25,503 nucleotides of DNA from JBBDIO01 sp040880365. GTDB taxonomy: Bacteria; Chloroflexota; Anaerolineae; Caldilineales; Caldilineaceae. How positions within the stretch are numbered: position 1 is the stretch's first letter; each line of letters begins with the position of its first letter. Positions 1 to 7,682 of this stretch are shown here, piece after piece. Under the pieces are notes generated by a model. That model saw nothing but the letters and a program-made list of their open reading frames with translations. It had not been told where the DNA came from and searched no databases. The translations under genes and the position numbers were made by a program. Location: contig JBBDIO010000160.1 in assembly GCA_040880365.1 (NCBI GenBank), forward strand, positions 1 through 25,503. The letters are read 5' to 3'.

Positions 1-1
1 T

Positions 2-1033
2 CTCGACATGCACAGCGGCGGCAGTGGCGACGCGCGCTGGACGCTGGGCCGCGACCCCGATCCCCTGCCCGCGCCGCCATCTACATCACCGTCCACAACG
101 CCGGCAGATGCCACAGCGCAAGGCCCCATTGTGCGCCCGATACACCTGGGCCATCAACTGCGCGTCTACGTCGTCGATACATCCGCGCCCCTGGCATTGA
201 GCGTGCCCCATTTCTACTTTCCCGCCTGGCGCGCCACCGCAGCCGGTGTGCCCACTCCCCTCTATCCCGCCACCGAACTGGCCTGGCTCACCGTAGACCT
301 GCCCGCGGGCGCGCAGGTGTTCACATTGCAGTGGCAGGCGACGCGCGCCGTCTGGTGGGGGCGATTGGCGACCGGCGCGGGCTGGTTGCTAGTGGGATTT
401 TTGCTCTGGCGCAACCGGCGCCCTGCCCGGCGGACAGCCTGGCGCGTGCAGATGGGCTTGTGGCTGGGCGCGGCGTTGCTGGCCGTCTGCGCCATGACTA
501 CCCCCCTGCTGGCGTCCCACAGCGCGACATTACGCACTCCTGCGCCATTGGATCTGGACTACGCCCACGTGCATCTCAGCGCCGCCGAGATACCCGCCAC
601 AGCCCAATCCACGTCACAGCCCGCCACACAGACGACCGCAGAACCTGTGGAAATCGTCTTACATTGGACCGTGCGCCACACGCCCGCGCCGCTTCAGGCG
701 TTTGTCCATCTGGTCAACACCGCGCCGCCCGCTACCGGATTCGGCGCGCCCCTCGCCCAATATGACACACGAATTGGCGGTGATTATCTGCCCATCAGTC
801 GCCACCAGCCGGGCCTGCCGCTGACCTCGCGCCACCCGCTCATCTTGCCGCCCGATCTGCCGCCGGGGACCTATGCTATTCTCGCGGGCGTCTACTTTGC
901 CGACGCCCCCCATGCCCCCCTGCCGGTAATCAATCCACCCCACGCCACCGACGAGACAGGCGAGACAGACGGTACAGATCCCCGCCACGAAATCGGGCGC
1001 ATTACAATCATGGCCCGCGAGGATACCCCATGA
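2..1033 (+). CDS. YfhO-like membrane protein, C-terminal part (5' end outside window)
   Basis: The frame is open at the window edge, so this is the 3' part of a longer gene. The first in-frame ATG is at 8, but it need not be the start. Numbering from that ATG, residues about 60-112 (HFYFPAWRATAAG, then LYPATE and VDLPAGAQVFTLQW) resemble the extracytoplasmic end of YfhO-type glycosyltransferase-like membrane proteins. Two membrane segments follow, at about 115-135 and 146-169. The last 150 residues form a probable beta-sandwich (AFVHLVNTA, LPPGTYAILAGVYFAD). Its stop overlaps the next start (ATGA at 1030-1033), so translation is probably coupled. The general family is fairly clear. The substrate is unknown; a role in cell-surface glycan or lipid glycosylation is inference from the family and neighbour. 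Confidence 0.65.
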   Translation, partial: LDMHSGGSGDARWTLGRDPDPLPAPPSTSPSTTPADATAQGPIVRPIHLGHQLRVYVVDTSAPLALSVPHFYFPAWRATAAGVPTPLYPATELAWLTVDLPAGAQVFTLQWQATRAVWWGRLATGAGWLLVGFLLWRNRRPARRTAWRVQMGLWLGAALLAVCAMTTPLLASHSATLRTPAPLDLDYAHVHLSAAEIPATAQSTSQPATQTTAEPVEIVLHWTVRHTPAPLQAFVHLVNTAPPATGFGAPLAQYDTRIGGDYLPISRHQPGLPLTSRHPLILPPDLPPGTYAILAGVYFADAPHAPLPVINPPHATDETGETDGTDPRHEIGRITIMAREDTP

Positions 1034-2889
1034 ACACACAACCCGCATGGTGGACTCGGCACGCCCGCACCGTAGCGTTGTGGCTGGCGTTTGCCCATTT
1101 TTTGCTGGCCGCCACCTTCAGCGTGCTCAATCCCCTGGGCGAAAGTCCCGACGAGGCCGACCATTGGGCCTACAGCGTCTATCTGGCAACCGAACGCGCC
1201 TTGCCCGTTGGCCCCCAGGTGACCCAGAGCAAACATCCCCCCGCCTATCATGCGGGCGCGGCGCTGGCCGCCACGCTAGGCGAACCCGATGCCACATTTC
1301 TGCGCGCCAATCCTGATCTCAGCCTGACCCCTGCGCCCGCCAAATCGCCCAACTTCTTCATCCACACCGGGCTGGAAAGCTGGCCCTGGCGCGCCGGGCC
1401 GCTGGCCTTTCACCTGGCGCGCCTGTGGACTGCGTTCCTCAGCGGCGCCATCGTATTGGCGGCCTATGGGCTGACCCGAGCCGCGCTGCCGGGGCAAATC
1501 CCGCTGGCTTTGCTGGTCGCGGCGACCGTCGCGGCCTGGCCCGAAGTGGCCTTTCTGGGCGGCGCGGTCAACAACGATACGCCGGTCGCCCTCGCATCCA
1601 CGCTGGCGCTGTGGGGCGGCTTTGCCATTGCCCGCGCCCCCGGCAGCTTCGGGTCGCGCCTGCGCGCCGGCTGGTGGACCCCCCTGGCCCTGGGGCTTGG
1701 CCTCCTGACCAAACTCAGCGCGGCCGCCGTCTGGCCCATTGTCGGCCTGACGCTGGTGGCGGGCTGTGCCCTGCCGGGCCTGAACCTGGCGCGGTTAGCT
1801 CCCCCGCGTACGCTGGCACGCACTTGGGCACGCAATCTGTCAACCGCGCTCTGGCGCACACGCGCCGCCTGGTTCGGGCTGTGTACTGCCGTCTTTGGCC
1901 TGGCTCTGCTATTGGCGTTGCCCTGGTTCTGGCGCAACTGGCAGCTCTACAACGATCCGCTGGGCCTGGAACTGGCGCGCCAGACCATCGACCAGCGCCA
2001 AACGCCCTGGGGCTGGACCGAGACGCGCTGGCTGCTCGAAGGCTGGTTTCTCTCCTTTTGGGGCAAATTCGGCGCGGTGGGCCACATCACCTATCCCGCG
2101 TGGACCTATATTGCGTTGGCCGCGGTCAGCGCGCTGGGCCTGGGCGGGCTACTGCGCATACGCCAGCCGCGCGCGTCAACACTGCCGCTTCTCCTGCTTG
2201 CCGGCACCGTCGTCGCCGTCGCGCTGGGCATCTGGCGCTATTCGCTCATCGCGCTGGGCACCGACCAGGGCCGACTGCTCTTCCCCGCGCTTGTGCCGAT
2301 TCTCATCCTGCTGCTGGTCGGGCTGCGTGCGTGGATTCCCATCCCCTACCGCACGCGCGCCGGAATCGCCTTTGCCCTGACCCTGACCGGGCTTACACTC
2401 TATGGACTGGTGGGCATCCTGCGTCCCGCCTATGCACCGCCCAGACTCCCTGCCGGCGTGGAAATCGCCAACATTGCGCCGGTCACTTTCGGCGAATTGA
2501 CACTGGTCGGCTACAGCCTGGATTCCCAGCCCATGCTCGCCTGGCGCGCCGCGACCACGCCCACCACCGACTGGCGCACTATTTTGCGCGTGGTCGCCGA
2601 AGATGGCACCCTGGTTTGGGAATGGCGGCGGTCACCCGGCGCAGGCCGCTGGAGCACCGACCGCTGGCCTGCCGGTGTCATTGTCCCCGATCTCTATGCC
2701 GTGCAATGGCCCGAATGGGCAGGCCCCGGCACCTATCTGGTAGAAGTGGGCGTCTATCCGTTTGACGGCGCGCCGATCGTGCCGACATCCGCGGCAGACA
2801 ATCCCGCACCAGAGACCGCAGCAGAGGCTGCATCAGAGGCCGATGCGCATCCCTATTATTTCCTGGGGCGAATCACACGCGCCGATTGA
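1030..2889 (+). CDS. GT39-type (ArnT/PMT-like) membrane glycosyltransferase
   Basis: The 619-residue polytopic protein has about ten hydrophobic segments between residues 12 and 465. The first periplasmic loop holds the acidic motif ESPDEADHW (38-46) followed by KHPPAYH (68-74). This is the usual arrangement in GT-C enzymes, where the Asp/Glu pair acts in transfer from a polyprenyl-phosphate sugar. A soluble C-terminal domain of about 150 residues (WRTILRVVAEDGTLVWEW, GPGTYLVEVGVYPFDG) resembles the end of the preceding protein. The start ATG overlaps the upstream TGA by 4 bases, so the two genes form one operon. The family is confident at clan level; acceptor and donor cannot be told from sequence. 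Transfer of sugar to a lipid or protein outside the cytoplasmic membrane is the family role. Confidence 0.75.
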   Translation: MNTQPAWWTRHARTVALWLAFAHFLLAATFSVLNPLGESPDEADHWAYSVYLATERALPVGPQVTQSKHPPAYHAGAALAATLGEPDATFLRANPDLSLTPAPAKSPNFFIHTGLESWPWRAGPLAFHLARLWTAFLSGAIVLAAYGLTRAALPGQIPLALLVAATVAAWPEVAFLGGAVNNDTPVALASTLALWGGFAIARAPGSFGSRLRAGWWTPLALGLGLLTKLSAAAVWPIVGLTLVAGCALPGLNLARLAPPRTLARTWARNLSTALWRTRAAWFGLCTAVFGLALLLALPWFWRNWQLYNDPLGLELARQTIDQRQTPWGWTETRWLLEGWFLSFWGKFGAVGHITYPAWTYIALAAVSALGLGGLLRIRQPRASTLPLLLLAGTVVAVALGIWRYSLIALGTDQGRLLFPALVPILILLLVGLRAWIPIPYRTRAGIAFALTLTGLTLYGLVGILRPAYAPPRLPAGVEIANIAPVTFGELTLVGYSLDSQPMLAWRAATTPTTDWRTILRVVAEDGTLVWEWRRSPGAGRWSTDRWPAGVIVPDLYAVQWPEWAGPGTYLVEVGVYPFDGAPIVPTSAADNPAPETAAEAASEADAHPYYFLGRITRAD

Positions 2890-2947
2890 TCACACAGTTT
2901 GATCAGACAGCATCCGTTTTACACCGCCCGATTTAAGCAATCTGGGG

Positions 2948-2953
2948 TATAAT
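2948..2953 (+). promoter_or_regulatory. Possible -10 element upstream of the SNase-fold gene
   Basis: A perfect TATAAT lies in the 235-bp gap after the glycosyltransferase gene, within GGGGTATAATGG. The nearest -35-like hexamer, TTTACA at 2918-2923, is 24 bases away, which is too far for a standard sigma-70 promoter. It is a candidate start for the 3125-4827 genes, with a leader of about 165 bases. The rest of the gap (2960-3110) is C/A-rich with weak CGACCAC repeats and no convincing gene. Confidence 0.35.
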
Positions 2954-3124
2954 GGCGCAAAATATGCCGTGCCCGGTGGCAACATCCTCAGCGACCGGAC
3001 CCGCGTACCATGCGCCCAACCCGACAGTTCGACCACAACGCACCACACCATCAGACCGCTACATCCGACCACTACACAATGACGCGATGCATGATGCGAC
3101 CCGGCCAAGGAATTTGACGGATAG

Positions 3125-4375
3125 ATGCAAAACCTACCACCCCAGGAAGAAAAAGGCTCCAGCGTGCTGGTGCGCGCCATGAAGTGGATGGGCCTCATCA
3201 TTGGCATCCTCATCCTTGTGCTGATTGTGCTCATCATTCTCTATCAACTTTTCGCAACGCAAGAGCCGGAAATTGCGATGGTCGATACGCCCACGCCGAC
3301 CCCCACGATAACCGCGACCCAGATCGAGACGCCCTTGCCCGCGCCCACGGCGACCCCCACCGAAACGCCCGAACCGACGCCGTTGCCCACCGCCACCCCG
3401 ACTGCCACGCCCACCGTCACTTCGACCCCCACGCTGACACCCATTCCCACGCCCACGCCGTTGCCCGAACCCGTATCAATGGCGGCGGGTGCCCAAAACG
3501 GCATTCAGGGCGCGTTTGTGATGGATGTGCTGGGGGCAGATACCATCGCGGTGAGCATCGACGGCGCGCAACAGGTGGTGCGCTATCTGCTGGTCGATGC
3601 GCCGGGTCCCGACGATTATCTGGGGCTAGAGGCGCTCGCGGCCAATCGCCAACTCGTCCAGAATCAAACTGTCTTTCTCCAGGCCGATCAAACGGATGTG
3701 GATTCCCAGGGGCGTCTGCTGCGCTATGTCTATCTGGCAAATGGCGAATTTGTGAATGCAACCCTGGTGCGCCGCGGGCTGGCACGCTTTGCGCCCACCA
3801 CCGCCGATGAATTGCACGCCTTTGCCATGCGCGAAGCCCAGGTCAACGCGATGGTCAACGGCACGGGCGTGTGGACAACCGCGACCCCAACCCCCGCGCC
3901 CACCGCTTCGCCCACGCCCCTGGTCACACCCACGCCCACCTCCACCGCCAGTTTTGCCGCGGGCGGCATCGGCTTGAGCCGCGCCGACTGGGAAGCGATC
4001 TACGCGCCCAGCGATCCCCTGGATCTGGGTTTCACGCCCCTGGGCAGCGCCTATGCCGACCGCTACGATGTCATCTTCATCCAGAACAACGTCGCGCTCA
4101 TCGAGCGGCGCTACCCTCTGGAAGATGCCAACCGCCTGGAAAGCGTAAACGCCGAAGTGCGCAGCCTGTTGCCCACCGATGCCACGCTCATCAGCCGCTA
4201 TACGCCGCCCATGCGCCCCACCGCGATTGTAGAACTCTACTTCTCGCCCAGTCTTACCAGCCGCTTCCCGGCCTCGGCATGGTCGGTGGCGCAGCCCGGC
4301 GCGCTCACCGCCACCTACGAACGCCAGAACGACGCCGTGGTGCGTCTGGTCATCGCGCTGGACGATAATCCCTAG
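3125..4375 (+). CDS. Membrane-anchored protein with degenerate SNase-like (thermonuclease) domain
   Basis: The 416-residue protein has a short cytoplasmic N-terminus and one membrane segment at about 22-41. A Thr/Pro-rich linker (54-115, TPTPTPTITATQ type) leads to an SNase-like fold (about 124-251), a second Thr/Pro linker (252-275), and an unrecognised C-terminal domain (280-416). In the SNase part, D139 (in GADTIAV), R153 and D158 (VVRYLLVDAP) and R197 (QGRLLRYVYL) match the staphylococcal nuclease residues D21, R35, D40 and R87. The position of the catalytic base E43 is G161 (VDAPG instead of DTPE). The protein may therefore bind nucleic acid or a surface ligand rather than cleave it. An in-frame TAG directly precedes the ATG at 3125, and AAGGAA lies 12 bases upstream. 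The ridA-like gene follows after 56 bases. Confidence 0.75.
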   Translation: MQNLPPQEEKGSSVLVRAMKWMGLIIGILILVLIVLIILYQLFATQEPEIAMVDTPTPTPTITATQIETPLPAPTATPTETPEPTPLPTATPTATPTVTSTPTLTPIPTPTPLPEPVSMAAGAQNGIQGAFVMDVLGADTIAVSIDGAQQVVRYLLVDAPGPDDYLGLEALAANRQLVQNQTVFLQADQTDVDSQGRLLRYVYLANGEFVNATLVRRGLARFAPTTADELHAFAMREAQVNAMVNGTGVWTTATPTPAPTASPTPLVTPTPTSTASFAAGGIGLSRADWEAIYAPSDPLDLGFTPLGSAYADRYDVIFIQNNVALIERRYPLEDANRLESVNAEVRSLLPTDATLISRYTPPMRPTAIVELYFSPSLTSRFPASAWSVAQPGALTATYERQNDAVVRLVIALDDNP

Positions 4376-4380
4376 TCCAT

Positions 4381-4412
4381 TTGAACCACAACCCTTCTGA
4401 ACCGTAGCCCTT
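4381..4412 (+). repeat. Degenerate 16-bp tandem duplication
   Basis: TTGAACCACAACCCTT (4381-4396) is followed directly by CTGAACCGTAGCCCTT (4397-4412), 12 of 16 bases identical. A third partial copy, TTGAATAG, runs into the ribosome binding site of ridA. It fills the short gap between the SNase-fold gene and ridA. Confidence 0.6.
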
Positions 4413-4431
4413 TTGAATAGGAGATCCACGT

Positions 4432-4827
4432 ATGGAACGCCGTATTATCAATCCCTGGACCTGGCAGGACGCATTTGGCTTTGTGCAAGCTGTGGAAGTG
4501 AGCGGCGAGGGGCGCGTGCTTTTTTGCGCGGGCCAGACCGCCAATGATGCCGACGGTAAGCCTCTGCACGCGGGCGATATGCGCGCCCAGATCAACTCGG
4601 CGCTGGATAATCTGGAAACCGTACTAAAAGAGGCCGGCTTTGAGCTGGAGGACGTGGTGCGCCTGAACATGTACACCACCGATGTGGATCTGCTGCTGCA
4701 AAACTACGACGCGCTGGTCGGGCGGCTGGCCGCGGCGGGCTGTCGCCAAAGCGCAACCCTGCTGGGCGTCACACGGCTGGCATTCCCCGAATGGTTGATC
4801 GAGCTGGAGGCCACCGCCGTCAAATAG
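4432..4827 (+). CDS. ridA: RidA family (YjgF/YER057c/UK114) enamine/imine deaminase
   Basis: The 131-residue protein is the standard length for the family. RidA proteins are small cytosolic trimers that hydrolyse reactive enamine/imine intermediates released by PLP-dependent enzymes. Family features present are the N-terminal FVQAVEVSG...LFCAGQTA strand pair, the helix DNLETVLKEAGFELEDVVRLNMYTTD region (59-84), R105 (CRQSATLLGV) at the family's catalytic arginine position, and the C-terminal LIELEATAVK. AGGAG at 4419-4423 is 8 bases before the ATG. It is probably co-transcribed with the upstream SNase-fold gene. Its last 8 bases overlap the 3' end of the convergent formate dehydrogenase gene, with no terminator between them. 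Whether it has RidA activity or belongs to another Rid subfamily is open. Confidence 0.88.
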   Translation: MERRIINPWTWQDAFGFVQAVEVSGEGRVLFCAGQTANDADGKPLHAGDMRAQINSALDNLETVLKEAGFELEDVVRLNMYTTDVDLLLQNYDALVGRLAAAGCRQSATLLGVTRLAFPEWLIELEATAVK

Positions 4828-6922
4828 GCGCAGGCTCCACGCGCACGGGACACACCTTGAGTTCTGCCGTCTGGGTCACAGGATCATAGCCCGATCCGGT
4901 GAGGATATTCACCGGCACATCGTTGAAGCTGAAGCTGGCAAAGACCGTGCCCCGCGGCGATTTGGGCGTGGCTTTGACTTTGATGCGCACGCTCCCCCGG
5001 CGGCTGGACATCTGCGCCCAGCCGCCGTCGGTCAGCCCCCACGCCGCCACATTGTCGGGATGCACTTCCAGCGTCTCTTCGGGCACAAAATAATCCATGC
5101 CCGCCGCGCGCCCCGTCTGCGTGCGGGTGTGATAGGTTTGCAGCCGCCGCCCCGTGGTCAACCAGACCGGATAGTCGGCGTCCACCGTTTCGGCAGGGTC
5201 GCGATAGCCAGTGACGGTGAACCGCCCGCGCCCGTTGATAAACCCGTCTTCGTGCAGGCGCGGCGTACCCGGATGCCCCTTGTGCGGCACCGGCCATTGA
5301 TAGTGGCCCGAAGCCGCGGTCTCCCAATCCAGCCCGGCATAGATGGGCGAAATGCGGCATAGCTCGTTGAAAATTTCCGCGGGCGATTCATATTCGAAGC
5401 CGGGAATCCCCAGCCGTTCGGCCAGGCGGCTGATGATCCACCAATCGGGCTGGGCCACACCCGGCGGCGACACCGCCGCGCGCACGCGTTGGATGCGCCG
5501 CTCGGTATTCACATAGTGCCCCTCGGTTTCACCCCAGCCGGTCGCGGGCAGAATCACATGCGCCAATTCTGCCGTCTCGGTGCGAAAAATGTCGATGACC
5601 ACCAGATGGTCCAGACTGCGCAGCGCGTGTTCGCCGTGGACGCGGTCCGGGTCTGAAACCAGCGTATTCTCACCGTCGATGAGCATGGCGCGGATGCCTT
5701 CGCCTGACTGTTCCAGCGCCGTGACTTTGGTAATGCCCCGTTCGCCGTCCAGCTCCCGCCCATAGAGCCGGGAAAACTTGGCCTGATATTCGGGATTGTC
5801 CACCGCCTGAAAGCCGGGATAGTTGTTGGGGATCGCGCCGCTATCGCCTGCGCCCTGGATGTTATTCTGGCCGCGCAGAGGATTGATCCCCGTCCCCTCG
5901 CGCCCAATCTGCCCGGTCATCAGCGCCAGATTGCACAGGCTCTGCACGTTATCCACGCCGCAGATATGCTCGGTGATGCCCAGCGTATAGTAAATCGCGC
6001 CCTTTTCGGCCTCGGCATACCAATGCGCGGCCGTCTCAATATCCGCCGCGGGCACGCCGGTGATCTGCGCCGCCCAGGCAGGCGTAAACTGGGTGACGTG
6101 CGCCAGAAACGCCTCCGCGCCCGTGGTGCGCGCCGCCATAAACTCGGTATTCAGCAACCCGTCGCGCGCAATCACATGCGCCATGCCCAGCAACAACGCC
6201 ACATCGCTCCCTACGCGCAGCGGCAGATAGAGATCCGCCATCTCCGCCAGCCGCACGCGCCGGGGATCCGCCACAATCAGTTTCGCCCCCCGTGCCAGCG
6301 CTTTTTTCATGCGCGTCGCGGCCACCGGGTGACATTCGGTCATATTGGTGCCGATACAGAAAAACAGATCCGCCTTTTCCATGTCTGCCAAAGGGTTCGA
6401 CATGGCGCCCCGCCCGATAGTTGCTGCCAGACCGGCAACAGTAGGGGCGTGTCAGGCACGGCTGCAATTGTCGATGTAGTGGGTCCCAAACCCAGCGCGG
6501 ATAAACTTCTGCATGGCATAGGCAGCTTCGTTGGGCGTGCGCCCCGATGCAATGCCATAGATGCTGTGCCGCCCGTAGGTCTCCTGCGCGCGGCGAAAAC
6601 CCTCCGCGGCCACAGTCAACGCTTCCTCCCAGTCGGTTTCGTGCAACAGACCGTCGCCCCGGCGCACCAGCGGCTGGCGCAAGCGGTCGGGATGGTGCAC
6701 AAAATCAAAGGCAAATTGCCCCTTCACACACAGCGCACCCAGGTTCGCCGGGCCATCCATCGCGGGCTGAATGCCCACAATGCGGTCATCGCGCGTCATA
6801 ATATCCACCGCACAGCCCACACCACAATAGCCGCATACCGAACGCGTCTTGCGCACACCCTGCGCCAACAGCGGCGCGCCTTTTGCCGTCAAGGGAGCTA
6901 TATTATTCATGACTGGGTTCAT
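4820..6922 (-). CDS. fdhA: Selenocysteine-containing formate dehydrogenase, catalytic (molybdopterin) subunit
   Basis: Read through the in-frame TGA at 6452-6454, this is one 700-residue molybdopterin oxidoreductase that oxidises formate to CO2. The N-terminus carries the [4Fe-4S] motif C30-x2-C33-x3-C37...C65, then K67. The TGA is codon 157 in the context DNCSRA-U-HAPTVAGL, the place of the active-site Sec/Cys followed by His in formate dehydrogenases. Homology continues in the same frame after it (NPLADMEKADLFFCIGTN). The C-terminal molybdopterin-dinucleotide-binding domain runs from about 575 to 695 (TGRRLQTYHTRTQTGRA, VFASFSFND). A SECIS-like hairpin directly follows the TGA. AGGAGG (6934-6939) lies 11 bases before the ATG; M5 is an alternative start. 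It is the last gene of the fdh operon, 18 bases after the Fe-S subunit. Stopping at the TGA would give two false proteins of 156 and 527 residues. Confidence 0.9.
6406..6454 (-). promoter_or_regulatory. bSECIS-like selenocysteine insertion element after the UGA codon
   Basis: On the minus strand, UGA (6454-6452) is followed by 11 bases (CACGCCCCUAC) and then UGUUGCCGGUCUGGCAGC. The upper hairpin can form GUUGC/GCAAC (6439-6435 with 6424-6420) or the alternative GCC-GGUCU-GGC with a G/U-containing loop and a bulged U. A lower stem pairs CGCCCC (6449-6444) with GGGGCG (6411-6406). From memory, E. coli fdhF has the same spacing after UGA and a near-identical GGUUGCAGGUCUGC apical hairpin, the SelB binding site. 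The pairing was made by eye. Confidence 0.75.
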
Positions 6923-6940
6923 GGCTGATTCATCCTCCTG

Positions 6941-7624
6941 CTATTCTTCCTGCGCAAAACGCATGGCCTTCTTATCGGCCAGCGCGCCCGTGGGACAGGT
7001 CTGCACACACTGTCCGCAAAATGTACACGCCGAATCTCGCAGTTCGCCGTCAAATTCGACTGTGATTTGGGTGTGGAAGCCTCGATTTTTCACACTGATG
7101 GCATAATCGCCTTCCTGTTCGGTGCACACGCGCACACAGCGATAACAGGAAATGCAAAGATCATAATCGCGCAGCAAAAACGGATTGCCGTCATCCAGCC
7201 GACTCTGGCCCGAATGTGCGCCGACAAACCGCCCCGGCGTCACCGCATAGTGCTGGGCCAGCAGGCTCAATTCCTGAGAAGAAAAGCTGCGCAGCGGGTC
7301 CACTCCCAGCCGCGGATTTTCGGAGACCACCATTTCCAGTAACGTCTTGCGCAGCGCTTCCAGTTCCGGCGAGTTGGTCACAACTTCCATATCCGCCGCG
7401 GCGAGCGTTGTGCACGCCGCCACCGGATTGCGCGCCCCGCGCACTTGCACCGCGCACAGGCGGCACGCGCCAAACGGCTGCAAACGCGCGTCAAAACAGA
7501 GCGTCGGAATCGCCACCCCAACCCGCTGCGCCACCGCATAGAGCGTCTCCCCCGGCGCAAACGTCACCACTTCCCCATCCAACGTCAACTGCCGTGTCAA
7601 GTGTTGTTCTGCCTCACCCTTCAT
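6941..7624 (-). CDS. HoxU/NuoG-N-type iron-sulfur subunit of NAD(P)-linked formate dehydrogenase
   Basis: This 227-residue protein would pass electrons between the NuoF-like diaphorase and the molybdopterin subunit. A plant-type ferredoxin domain occupies about 11-80 with [2Fe-2S] ligands C43, C54, C57 and C71 (CFDARLQPFGACRLC...C). The C-terminal ferredoxin domain binds two [4Fe-4S] clusters: C157-x2-C160-x2-C163-x3-C167 and C200-x2-C203-x2-C206-x3-C210. The His-Cys3 (N5-type) motif expected between them is gone; residues 72-156 contain no cysteine and read SENPRLGVDP where HPxxCxxC is usual. In many formate dehydrogenases this module is fused to the N-terminus of the catalytic subunit; here it is a separate gene. 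The ATG at 7624 is the last ATG of a 7-bp repeat array, with GAGGG-type ribosome binding sequence repeated just upstream. Confidence 0.85.
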   Translation of the reverse strand: MKGEAEQHLTRQLTLDGEVVTFAPGETLYAVAQRVGVAIPTLCFDARLQPFGACRLCAVQVRGARNPVAACTTLAAADMEVVTNSPELEALRKTLLEMVVSENPRLGVDPLRSFSSQELSLLAQHYAVTPGRFVGAHSGQSRLDDGNPFLLRDYDLCISCYRCVRVCTEQEGDYAISVKNRGFHTQITVEFDGELRDSACTFCGQCVQTCPTGALADKKAMRFAQEE

Positions 7625-7682
7625 CCCTCATCCCTCATCCTTCATCCTTCATCCCTCATCCCTCATCCTTCATCCCTCATCC
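7614..7682 (-). repeat. 7-bp tandem repeat array spanning a stop and the next start in the fdh operon
   Basis: On the plus strand the unit is TCATCCY. Eight exact units run from 7621 to 7676, with a partial copy at 7677-7682 and a one-mismatch copy (TCACCCT) at 7614-7620. The variable base follows T,C,C,T,T,C,C,T,C, suggesting a 28-bp higher-order period. In the mRNA it reads RGGATGA repeated, which supplies an ATG and a GAGG/AAGG every 7 bases. The upstream gene ends in it (last residues D-E-G, TGA at 7670-7672), and the downstream gene starts in it (ATG at 7624). Confidence 0.9.

Noticed and set aside
2918..2953. TTTACA...TATAAT as a complete sigma-70 promoter
   Set aside because: The spacer is 24 bases, outside the working range; only the -10 was kept as a weak candidate.
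2890..3237. Small open frames on both strands in the gap before the SNase-fold gene
   Set aside because: They have no ribosome binding site, no recognisable protein character, and overlap the start of a real gene.
6401..6454. Formate dehydrogenase as a pseudogene broken by a stop codon
   Set aside because: The stop is at the exact selenocysteine position with a SECIS-like hairpin, the frame is otherwise intact over 700 codons, and the partner subunits are intact.
5966..6928. Plus-strand open frame of 320 codons opposite fdhA
   Set aside because: It is antisense to conserved molybdopterin oxidoreductase sequence and has shadow-frame composition (Arg, His and Gln rich).
7614..7682. 7-bp repeats as a CRISPR array
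   Set aside because: Units are contiguous without spacers and far too short.
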